DNA from: an uncultured Eubacteriales bacterium
GTDB lineage: Bacteria; Bacillota; Clostridia; Lachnospirales; Lachnospiraceae
Direction of reading: 5' to 3'
Length of the DNA stretch: 64,000 nucleotides
Assembly (NCBI GenBank): GCA_949283695.1
Contig: CASDTX010000038.1
Location: forward strand, 1 to 64,000
The notes beneath the pieces were generated by a model. It saw only the letters and a program-made list of their open reading frames with translations, was not told the origin of the DNA and ran no database searches. This document shows, piece by piece, positions 33,031-40,827 of this stretch. Each line of letters starts with the position of its first letter. The first letter of the stretch is position 1. A program made the translations under genes and the position numbers.

Positions 33031-34080
33031 ATGGAGAAAATGAAATTGGGGATCGTCGGATTCGGTTTCATGGGACACTGTGACGCGGACATGATGGCCA
33101 CATTTGAGGATATCGACCTGGCGGCAGTGGCGGACACGAATCCAGAACAGCTGAAAGACGCGCCGGAAGGCGTAGAGACGTATGCGGACATTGACGAGAT
33201 GCTGGCCAATGCGGATATCAATGTGGTGATGGTATCGACGCCCAATCCGAGTCATCCGGAGATGGTGAAGAAGGCTGCGGCGGCAAAGAAACATGTGATC
33301 TGCGAGAAGCCGGCAGCTATGAGTGTGGCTGAGTTTGACGAGATGACGGAGGCCTGCAGGGAAAATGGCGTGATCTTCACCGTGCATCAGCAGAGAAGGT
33401 GGGACACGGACTACCGGATCATGAAAGAGGTCTACGACAAAGAACTGGTGGGAGATATGTACATCATCAAATCCCAGCTCTACGGGTTCAACGGAAACAT
33501 GCATGACTGGCATGTGTACCCGGAGATGGGCGGGGGAATGCTCTACGACTGGGGCGTGCACCTGATCGACCAGATGCTGGATCTGGTGAAGTCGGATATC
33601 GTATCCCTTTACGCAGATGTGCAGAATGTGATCAATGAGAAGGTAGACGACTACTTCAAGATCATCATGAAATTCGCAAACGGAGTGACCGCAGAGATCG
33701 AGCTGGGCACCTATTATCTGACGCCGAAGCGCGCATGGTTCATCGGCGGAAATAAAGGATCTGCGATCATCGACGGTTTCGCAGGAGAAGGAAAGATCGT
33801 GCGCACGGCGCATCTTCTGGAAAATGTTCCCGGGAAGATCACCATGACAGCGGCGGGGCCGACCAGAAGTTTCGGACCGGCGGCTCCGGGACTGCTCCTG
33901 GAAGAGCCCCTTCCGGAAGTAAATGTCTCCCACAGAATGTATTTTGAGCATTTCTTAAAAGCGCTGCGGGGCGAGGAAGAGATCATCATCAAACCGGAGC
34001 AGGTAAGACGTGTGCTGTGCGTGATGGACGCAGTGAGAGAATCTGCGCGCACCGGAAAAGCCATCGAATTCGAGAAATAG
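33031..34080 (+). CDS. Second Gfo/Idh/MocA oxidoreductase
   Basis: A 349-residue dehydrogenase with Rossmann fold LGIVGFGFMGHCDADMM, the motif HVICEKPAAMSVAEFDEM and DWGVHLIDQMLDLV. It is only distantly similar to the dehydrogenase three genes upstream and so has probably a different sugar or direction. It could reduce the released 3-oxo-sugar back to a hexose, regenerating NAD+, or oxidise another sugar position. It follows the deglycosidase large subunit by 24 bases and is part of the same operon. Confidence 0.75.
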   Translation: MEKMKLGIVGFGFMGHCDADMMATFEDIDLAAVADTNPEQLKDAPEGVETYADIDEMLANADINVVMVSTPNPSHPEMVKKAAAAKKHVICEKPAAMSVAEFDEMTEACRENGVIFTVHQQRRWDTDYRIMKEVYDKELVGDMYIIKSQLYGFNGNMHDWHVYPEMGGGMLYDWGVHLIDQMLDLVKSDIVSLYADVQNVINEKVDDYFKIIMKFANGVTAEIELGTYYLTPKRAWFIGGNKGSAIIDGFAGEGKIVRTAHLLENVPGKITMTAAGPTRSFGPAAPGLLLEEPLPEVNVSHRMYFEHFLKALRGEEEIIIKPEQVRRVLCVMDAVRESARTGKAIEFEK

Positions 34081-34169
34081 AGAAAAGCTGGTATTGGAGA
34101 AAGCGGAAACAAAGGAAAAGAACCATAGATCAAGGAAGTACATAAAGAACGAAAAGTGAGGGAAAAACA

Positions 34170-35621
34170 ATGGCAGATTATGAAACGCAGATCGTTGTCA
34201 TAGCGGCAGGACCGTCAGGATTGTCCGCGGCAGTTCAGGCGGCAGAAGACGGAGCGGAAGTCATCGTCCTGGAGAAAGCGGCAGCAGTCGGCGGCGCGGC
34301 GAACATGGGAATGGGTCCGCTTGGGATCGGAACAAAATATCAGAAACAGAACATGATCGATATCAGTGTTGAGAAAGCGTTCAACATGTTCATGGAGTAC
34401 ACCCACTACAATGTGGACGCCAGACTGGTGAAACGTTACTTCGAGCAGTCCGCGGAGACCATCGAGTGGCTCGAGGATCTGGGAGTCGAATTCGAGGGTG
34501 CGTTCCGCTACTTCCCGAAATCCGAGGCAACCTGGCATATCGTGAAGACAGATACGGGGATCGGACCGAGGGCGGCGTCATTTATGAACAAAGCACTGTA
34601 CGCAAGGGCGCAGGAACTGGGCGTACAGATTCTCCTGGAAACACCGGCGAAGAAGATCCTTATGGAAGACGGCAAAGTGGCAGGCGTTCTTGCCACAGAT
34701 AAGGACGGAAAAGAGATCCAGATCTCCTGTAAGGCAGCCATCATCTGTACCGGAGGAGCAGGGTGCAACAAGCAGTTCATCCTGGATGAGACGGGCTATA
34801 AGCACGGGGAGGATATGTTCAACTTCGCGATCCCGGGCATTATGGGCGACGGCCTGAGAATGGCATGGGAGGCAGGCGCTGACAAGCTTCCGGTCCGGAT
34901 CGAGCAGGCGGCAGCCATCGAAGGGACAGAGGACCTTCCGGGCAGCGTGGGGAACGTGATGAGCCAGCCAAACCTTCTGGTCAACTATCAGGGAAAGCGT
35001 GTGATGAACGAGGATCATATGCAGAATGCCACCTATCTCTCCAACGTGGTATCTCACCAGAAAGGCAGGGTATGCTTCAGCATCATTGATTCTTCCATCG
35101 CGAAATACTACATGAGAAACGGAGTGGATAATGTAAGTCTTGTGCGTCCGGATCCGGATGTGTCGGACTTCATAGACGGTGTGAAGATGGCACAGGAAAA
35201 CGGGAACGAAGGACTGTTCATTGCGGACAGCATTGAGGAACTGGCAGAGATGACAGGCATCGATGTGGACAATCTGGTGGATACCGTGGATGAATACAAT
35301 GACTTCTGTGACAGCACGGATGAGGAATTCTTCAAGCCGAAGAAATACTTAAGACCGCTGGTAAAAGCACCGTACTATGCGGCACGCATCCGTCCGGGCG
35401 GATACGGGACAGTAGGAGGCATCCGCATCAATGAAAACTGCGAGGCATGTGATAAGGAATTCGAACCTGTTCCGGGGCTGTACGCTGCCGGCGCGGACGC
35501 ATGCAATATCTATGACGACAGCTATATGTTCCTGCTTCCCGGAAACTCTATGGGCTTTGCGGTGAACACCGGGCGGATCGCCGGGATGAGCGCAGCGGAG
35601 TACGTAGAAGACGAAGACTGA
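34170..35621 (+). CDS. FAD-dependent reductase of the fumarate reductase flavoprotein family
   Basis: A 483-residue flavoprotein. The N-terminal dinucleotide motif is VVIAAGPSGLSAAVQAA, with Ala instead of the first Gly. EVIVLEKAAAVGGAANMGMG, IICTGGAGCNKQF and the C-terminal RPGGYGTVGGIRI, then LLPGNSMGFAVNTGRIAG complete the FAD_binding_2 fold. There is no FMN, heme or Tat segment, so electrons must come from a soluble partner, plausibly the iron-sulfur pair encoded at 36948-40284. Relatives reduce activated C=C bonds or oxidise ketosteroids. In this context an enone of the aglycone is a good guess, without direct proof. Confidence 0.75.
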   Translation: MADYETQIVVIAAGPSGLSAAVQAAEDGAEVIVLEKAAAVGGAANMGMGPLGIGTKYQKQNMIDISVEKAFNMFMEYTHYNVDARLVKRYFEQSAETIEWLEDLGVEFEGAFRYFPKSEATWHIVKTDTGIGPRAASFMNKALYARAQELGVQILLETPAKKILMEDGKVAGVLATDKDGKEIQISCKAAIICTGGAGCNKQFILDETGYKHGEDMFNFAIPGIMGDGLRMAWEAGADKLPVRIEQAAAIEGTEDLPGSVGNVMSQPNLLVNYQGKRVMNEDHMQNATYLSNVVSHQKGRVCFSIIDSSIAKYYMRNGVDNVSLVRPDPDVSDFIDGVKMAQENGNEGLFIADSIEELAEMTGIDVDNLVDTVDEYNDFCDSTDEEFFKPKKYLRPLVKAPYYAARIRPGGYGTVGGIRINENCEACDKEFEPVPGLYAAGADACNIYDDSYMFLLPGNSMGFAVNTGRIAGMSAAEYVEDED

Positions 35622-35666
35622 TATACGGCGAGGACTGATATACGACGAGAAATGATATGCGAGAAG
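35617..35666 (+). repeat. Three tandem ~17-base repeats at the gene end
   Basis: ACTGATATACGGCGAGG, ACTGATATACGACGAGA and AATGATATGCGAGAAG follow each other; the stop codon of the FAD protein lies in the first. They look like a recent slip duplication. Confidence 0.7.
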
Positions 35667-35689
35667 ACCGGCTGAGAGCCGGCAGAGAA

Positions 35690-35725
35690 AATCAGGGCGG
35701 ATTTGGCATTGGATCCGCCCTGATT
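35690..35725 (+). other. Intercistronic stem-loop
   Basis: AATCAGGGCGGAT and ATCCGCCCTGATT form a perfect 13-bp stem with a 10-base loop, without T-tail, between the flavoprotein and the MFS gene. It is an attenuator, partial terminator or RNA-stability element. Confidence 0.55.
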
Positions 35726-35745
35726 CCAAAAAGGGGTGACAAATT

Positions 35746-36930
35746 ATGACAGAACAGAGACAGACGGAGAGATCCGTACGCATCCGCATCGCGGTGAGTG
35801 TGTTCCTCTCCGCGTTTGCCTTCGGCCTCAATATTACCGGCATTTCTCCGGTGCTTGGAGTGCTGAATGAAACATACAGTGAATATGGTACCAGCATGGT
35901 ACAGCTTCTGCAGACGCTTCCCTATCTTCTTCTGATCGGGGGATCTCTGATCATCGGATGGCTGACGACAAAATTGAGCAAAAAGAATATCACCCTTCTG
36001 GGCCTTCTGATCGTGGGCTGCTGCGGAGTCCTTCCGTTCTTTGCAGACAGCTTCGGGGCACTCTTTCTGGCCCGGCTGCTGATCGGGTTTGGCTTCGGCA
36101 TCATGAGCCCCATGAATACGGCCATCATCGCGGAGTTTTTCCCGCCTGAGGAACGGGCTTCCTATATGGGCCTTCATGTAGTGGGGATGGGCATCGGAAC
36201 AATGGCGGGAAACCTGTTGGGCGGAATGCTCGCGGGAATCGGATACCGGTGGTTCTATCTGGTGTATCTGATCGCTTTCGCGGCCATGATCGGCGTCAAA
36301 GGGGTACTGATTGAAACACCGCCTGTGAAACCGGCAGCATCCGGCAGCAGAAAACTGAACAAGATGGTGTTCGTGGTCTCATTTGCATCCTTTGCCCACA
36401 CGCTTTTTATCAATGCATACAACACGAATATCGGGATCTATATCATGCAGAATATCACAGACGATCCGTCCCTCACCGGCGTAGTGACTGCGGTGAATGC
36501 GGCGTTCGCGCTGCTGGTGGGCATGTTTTTCGCGAAGATTTCAGGGTTTTTCAAGACCTATACGCTGACGTTTTCCATCTTTGCCGCAGCCGCCGGATAT
36601 GCGGTGATCCTGTTCGTGCCGGGGATGGCCGGAGTCTATATGGCCAGCGCGCTGTGCGGAGTCTCGCTGAGCTGCTTTATGGCGATTGCATCTTACCTGA
36701 TCTCCATCTCGGTTGAGCAGGATGCAGTGGCGCAGGCCAGCGGCGTATTCTCTATCATCGGCGGGATCGGCGGCCTGATCGCTCCCATTGTATTAGGAGG
36801 CGCGGCCGGCGCGCTCGGAGGAAATACAGCGGTCAACCAGTTCCGGGTGTCATTAACAGGAATGGTGATCCTCGGCGCGGCGGCGCTGATCGCTGCATTC
36901 AGTAAGATCAAGGAAGAACAAAGAGCATGA
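35746..36930 (+). CDS. MFS transporter 1 of the catabolic locus
   Basis: A 394-residue major facilitator with 12 predicted transmembrane segments; FGLNITGISPVLGVLNETY opens it and RLLIGFGFGIMSPMNTAII marks helix 4. The loop 2-3 motif is GWLTTKLSKKN. It is paralogous to the carrier at 45151-46302, and each sits inside one block of the locus. Uptake of an aromatic compound or export of its product is likely. It ends 17 bases before the next gene; AAAGGAGG of that gene lies next to its stop. Confidence 0.8.
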   Translation: MTEQRQTERSVRIRIAVSVFLSAFAFGLNITGISPVLGVLNETYSEYGTSMVQLLQTLPYLLLIGGSLIIGWLTTKLSKKNITLLGLLIVGCCGVLPFFADSFGALFLARLLIGFGFGIMSPMNTAIIAEFFPPEERASYMGLHVVGMGIGTMAGNLLGGMLAGIGYRWFYLVYLIAFAAMIGVKGVLIETPPVKPAASGSRKLNKMVFVVSFASFAHTLFINAYNTNIGIYIMQNITDDPSLTGVVTAVNAAFALLVGMFFAKISGFFKTYTLTFSIFAAAAGYAVILFVPGMAGVYMASALCGVSLSCFMAIASYLISISVEQDAVAQASGVFSIIGGIGGLIAPIVLGGAAGALGGNTAVNQFRVSLTGMVILGAAALIAAFSKIKEEQRA

Positions 36931-36947
36931 TAAAGGAGGTTATTGTT

Positions 36948-39062
36948 ATGGCGAAGATTACAATTGACGGAGTCTGTCTGGAGGTTCCGGAGAACAAGAA
37001 TGTGCTGGAATGCGCTCTGGACGCCGGGATCTACATTCCCCACCTCTGCCACCACAAGGATTTAAGCCCGCTGGGTTCCTGCCGCATGTGCGTGGTAGAA
37101 GTGGAAGGCCAGGAAGGGGTGACCACATCCTGCACACTCAAAGCAAAGGACGGCATGGTGATCCGTACCAAGACGCCGGAGCTGGATCGTCTGAGAATGC
37201 TGGCCCTGGAGCTTCTGCTCACCGGCCATCCGGAGGACTGCTCCACTTGTCCGAAATACGGGAACTGCGAACTGCAGACCCTGATCCAGTACATCGGACC
37301 GAAGACAGGACGGCTGAAAATGCGGACAAAAGGATTCCGTCCCCAGGAGAACAATCCGCTGCTGCTGCATGATATGAACCGCTGTGTTCTCTGCGGCAGA
37401 TGCGTGCGCGCCTGCAATGAGCTGCGGGGCGTCAAGGTACTTCAGTATCAGAAGAAGGATCTGGAGACTTATGTAGGAACTTTACATAACAAACTGCTCA
37501 AAGATGCGGACTGCCGTTTTTGCGGAGCGTGTGCGGAAGTCTGCCCCACAGGGACCATACGCGATAAGATCATCCATACAGAAGTGAAGAGAGAGGACGC
37601 AGCCGTGCCCTGCCGCCACGCCTGTCCGGCCCATACCGATGTTCCCCGCTATATCCGTCATATCAAAAACGGGGAATACGACGAGGCGGCAGCTGTGATC
37701 AGGGAGAAAGTGCCCTTCCCCAAGGCTCTGGGCTACATCTGTACTCACGTCTGCGAACTGGAATGTAAGCGCAGGGAGGTCAGCGAGGCCATGTCCATCC
37801 GCAATATCAAGCGCTATGCCGCGGATCACGATACAGGATCCTGCTGGAGAGAAAAAGGAAAGCAGCTGGCAGACACCGGCAGGAAAGTCTGCGTGGTCGG
37901 TGGAGGCCCGGCAGGCCTGACAGCCGCTTACTACCTGCGCAAGCAGGGCCATGATGTAACTCTGAAAGAAGCACTCCCCACTGTCGGCGGAATGATGGCA
38001 TACGGGATCCCGGCTTACCGTCTCCCGCGGGAGATCATCGCCGAGGAAGCTGCGGTGATTGAGGAACAGGGCGTGAAGATCGAAGTCAACACCAGGGTGG
38101 AGAAGCCGGCGGAACTGCTCCAGGAGTACGATGCAGTGCTGATGACCATCGGCGGCCATAAGGGCGTCCGGCTCCCCATGGAGGGATGTGATCTGGAAGG
38201 CGTGATCTTAAATGCGGATTTCCTGCGCAGCGCGAGCATGGGCAAGGAGACCGGCATCGGAAAGCGGATCATCGTCCTCGGAGGCGGCAATGTTGCCTTT
38301 GACTGTGCCCGCACGGCCAGGAGACTGGGGGCAGAGGAGATCCATCTGGCGTGTCTGGAGGCCAGAGATGTGATGACCGCGGATGAGGAAGAGATCATCC
38401 AGGCGCAGGAGGAAGGCATCTTTGTCCACCCGGCTCAGACCTTTGAGCGGATCACAGGGGACGATCATGTCACCGGCGTGGATTTCATGAATGTCAGATC
38501 CTTCTCCTTTGATGAGAACCGCAGGGCGGTCATTGAGAAAGAGGAAGGCTCCGAACACCATATTGATGCGGACACGGTGATCTTCGCCGTAGGCCAGAGA
38601 CCGGACATCACAGAGGAAGCAGGACTGGAACTGGGAAGAGGAAACAGCATCGCAGTCAGAGACATGGAGAAGGACAAGAGGACATCCGTGGAAGGGATCT
38701 TCGCGGCCGGCGACGCGATCTACGGGACGAAATCCGTGATTATGGCCATCGAATCCGGACGTGAGGCGGCAAGTCAGATCGACAGGTACTTAGGCGGCGA
38801 CGGGGATCTCTCGGAAGTCCTGGCTCCGGTACAGAAACCGGATCCGTATATCGGGCAGTGTCCGGGATTCGGATACCAGGAGAGAAAAGAGCCGAAAATC
38901 GATGCGCCGGAAGACAGATGCGCAGGCTTTGATCTGTTCGACCACGGGATCTGCGACGCCGATATCTGTGCGGAAGCAGGAAGATGTCTTCAGTGCGATC
39001 TGCGGCTGCAGATCTCCAGACCGCGCCTGTGGGGCGATTTTACAGAGAGCAGGGAGGCGTAG
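36948..39062 (+). CDS. NuoG/GltD-type iron-sulfur flavoprotein (NAD(P)H oxidoreductase)
   Basis: A 704-residue fusion. Residues 1-75 form a 2Fe-2S ferredoxin (HLCHHKDLSPLGSCRMCVVE). At about 80-120 lies the NuoG-type His/Cys cluster (HPEDCSTCPKYGNCELQ). Two 4Fe-4S motifs follow (CVLCGRCVRACNE, CRFCGACAEVCPTGT). From about 215 it continues as a GltD-like domain: CRHACPAHTDVPRYI, FAD-binding VCVVGGGPAGLTAAYYLRKQ, NAD(P)-binding IIVLGGGNVAFDCARTA and the FAD closing motif GIFAAGDAIYG. It should take hydride from NAD(P)H and pass electrons through its clusters. With the following gene it likely feeds the flavin reductases of this locus; electron bifurcation is conceivable. Confidence 0.82.
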   Translation: MAKITIDGVCLEVPENKNVLECALDAGIYIPHLCHHKDLSPLGSCRMCVVEVEGQEGVTTSCTLKAKDGMVIRTKTPELDRLRMLALELLLTGHPEDCSTCPKYGNCELQTLIQYIGPKTGRLKMRTKGFRPQENNPLLLHDMNRCVLCGRCVRACNELRGVKVLQYQKKDLETYVGTLHNKLLKDADCRFCGACAEVCPTGTIRDKIIHTEVKREDAAVPCRHACPAHTDVPRYIRHIKNGEYDEAAAVIREKVPFPKALGYICTHVCELECKRREVSEAMSIRNIKRYAADHDTGSCWREKGKQLADTGRKVCVVGGGPAGLTAAYYLRKQGHDVTLKEALPTVGGMMAYGIPAYRLPREIIAEEAAVIEEQGVKIEVNTRVEKPAELLQEYDAVLMTIGGHKGVRLPMEGCDLEGVILNADFLRSASMGKETGIGKRIIVLGGGNVAFDCARTARRLGAEEIHLACLEARDVMTADEEEIIQAQEEGIFVHPAQTFERITGDDHVTGVDFMNVRSFSFDENRRAVIEKEEGSEHHIDADTVIFAVGQRPDITEEAGLELGRGNSIAVRDMEKDKRTSVEGIFAAGDAIYGTKSVIMAIESGREAASQIDRYLGGDGDLSEVLAPVQKPDPYIGQCPGFGYQERKEPKIDAPEDRCAGFDLFDHGICDADICAEAGRCLQCDLRLQISRPRLWGDFTESREA

Positions 39063-39066
39063 AAGG

Positions 39067-40284
39067 ATGAATGCTTTAGAGAATGCAAAGAAAATGAGCA
39101 GGGAAGAAGTACTGGATCAGATCCGGAACAGCGGCCTGCAGGAATACGGCCTCTGCGCCGGACCGCTGGCGGACCGTATCGAAGCGGCGAAAGAGGAATG
39201 CCTGGAAGAAGGCAAAGAGCCGGGGGCGGCAGCAGCGCTGAACAATGCAGACACGGAGAAAGTGCTGCTCAGCCTGCTGAAAACAGAACCGGAGAAAGTC
39301 CTGGAAGGGATCGCTGCCGCAGCGTATGTTATGGGCGCTGAGAAGAAGTATCTCTATGTTCCCGAAGACGCAGCCGCGCAGAGAGAAGGTCTGATGGAAG
39401 AACTGAAGGATAAGGCAGAGGCTTACGGCGTGGAGATCATAGAGGGGCTTGTAAATGTGCGGGAGCGCAAAGGATGTCTCCTTATGCATATGGTGACTGC
39501 AGCTGAACTTGCCAATCTGCTTGCGGGAGAAGCGGAAGAAGGCGTGTATGTATCGGTCAACGGCGGAGCGCTCAGGAAAGTGCCGGCAGAGCAGAAGATC
39601 TCAGAACTGGAAGGGATCGGGGATACGGCCGGGGCAAAAGGATTCCTCATCGGTTACGAGTACCACGGACCGGAGGCGGCGGATCTGACAGTGGGGGAAG
39701 CCAATGCAGAGAACGGCGTCATCCGCACGGTCACAGACAAGGACTGCATCGTCAGTCAGACCGAGAACGTGCTGATGAGATCCAGGAAGCAGAGCTGCGG
39801 GAAATGCGTATTCTGCCGGGAAGGGCTTATCCAGCTTCAGTATATGAACAAAGAGATCACAGAAGGAAGAGGAAAGGCGGAGTATCCGGAACTGATCAAG
39901 GAGATCGGCGAGGCGATGACGTTCTCCGCTCCGTGCAGCATGGGGCTTAATTCCTCCCGGATCGCGCTGTCTGCGCTGGAGAAGTTTGAGAGTGAGTATA
40001 CTGCTCACATCCGGAAAAAGAAATGTCCGGCAGGGGTATGTTTCTCCCAGGAGACGATCTATATCGATCCGAAGAAATGCAGCGGATGCGGGGAGTGTAT
40101 GGACGTATGTCCGAAAGATTGTATTGAAGGAAAGGCGAAGTACATCCATATGATCGATGGATTTGACTGCGATCAGTGCGGCAAATGCATCGAAGTATGC
40201 GAGGAGGAAGCGATCATAAAGACATCCGGCAAGGTGCCCAAGCTTCCGAACCGGCTGACGAAGGTGGGAAGGTTCCGGCGCTAG
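39067..40284 (+). CDS. NuoF-like iron-sulfur protein without the FMN/NADH domain
   Basis: A 405-residue protein. Its middle and C-terminal part resemble NuoF: a 4Fe-4S site SCGKCVFCREGLIQLQ with the fourth Cys in SAPCSMGLNSS, then two ferredoxin-type clusters CSGCGECMDVCPKDC and CDQCGKCIEVCEEEA. The N-terminal glycine-rich NADH and FMN sites of true NuoF are absent; instead there are about 200 residues of helical, Ala/Glu-rich sequence. It is therefore an electron conduit, not an NADH dehydrogenase. It begins 4 bases after the NuoG/GltD-like gene, surely its complex partner. Confidence 0.8.
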   Translation: MNALENAKKMSREEVLDQIRNSGLQEYGLCAGPLADRIEAAKEECLEEGKEPGAAAALNNADTEKVLLSLLKTEPEKVLEGIAAAAYVMGAEKKYLYVPEDAAAQREGLMEELKDKAEAYGVEIIEGLVNVRERKGCLLMHMVTAAELANLLAGEAEEGVYVSVNGGALRKVPAEQKISELEGIGDTAGAKGFLIGYEYHGPEAADLTVGEANAENGVIRTVTDKDCIVSQTENVLMRSRKQSCGKCVFCREGLIQLQYMNKEITEGRGKAEYPELIKEIGEAMTFSAPCSMGLNSSRIALSALEKFESEYTAHIRKKKCPAGVCFSQETIYIDPKKCSGCGECMDVCPKDCIEGKAKYIHMIDGFDCDQCGKCIEVCEEEAIIKTSGKVPKLPNRLTKVGRFRR

Positions 40285-40298
40285 CGTAAACTCTGGGA

Positions 40299-40676
40299 TC
40301 ATTCTGACAGAGCGATGGCATAAGCGCCGGCCAGGTCTGTGTCGTAGGTAAGGGAGATCAGGATACGATGGATCCCCTTCTCCGCGGCCAGACGCGCGGC
40401 ATTGCCGTGGAGAGTGACAGTGGGCTGCCCGTTTTCATTTTCCAGAATTTCGATCTCGTTGAGCCGGACCGCGTTGCCGTTTACATTCAGGGCTTTAAAG
40501 ACCGCTTCCTTTCCGGAAAAGCGGGTGGCATAGCTGTTGAGCGGAACAGGGCGGGATTCGATCAGCCGGATCTCGGCGGGCGTATAGGTCTTGCGGACAA
40601 AGGGACCGTCCGGGTCCGATACGCCCTCCGCGATCTGAGAGAGATATAAAATATCAGTTCCGATCCCATAGATCAT
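40299..40676 (-). CDS. acpS: Holo-[acyl-carrier-protein] synthase
   Basis: A 125-residue AcpS, which transfers the phosphopantetheine arm of CoA to an ACP serine. The metal-binding Asp is in IYGIGTDILYL and the Glu in ATRFSGKEAVFKAL; the end AYAIALSE is normal. I chose the ATG at 40676, where GIGTDI begins, with AAAGGAA before it; the longer frame to 40991 is antisense to the next gene. It is oriented against its neighbours, between the two halves of the locus, and a free-standing acyl carrier protein gene lies 2 kb away. It may be dedicated to that carrier. Confidence 0.88.
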   Translation of the reverse strand: MIYGIGTDILYLSQIAEGVSDPDGPFVRKTYTPAEIRLIESRPVPLNSYATRFSGKEAVFKALNVNGNAVRLNEIEILENENGQPTVTLHGNAARLAAEKGIHRILISLTYDTDLAGAYAIALSE

Positions 40677-40755
40677 AGCAGTTCCTTTCCTCTCCGGCAT
40701 CCCTGACTGACAGGGCAGAGCCGGAGATATACAAAAGATGTATTTCATAGATATT

Positions 40756-40784
40756 ACTATACCAAAAATGCAGTCTTCGGACAA
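40756..40784 (-). promoter_or_regulatory. Putative acpS promoter
   Basis: On the minus strand TTGTCC (40784-40779), 17 bases, TATAGT (40761-40756). The divergent CocE-like gene starts at 40828, so the two genes share this control region. Confidence 0.4.
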
Positions 40785-40827
40785 TGCGCGTACCATTTTA
40801 AAATAAAAACACAGGAGGAAAACGAAC

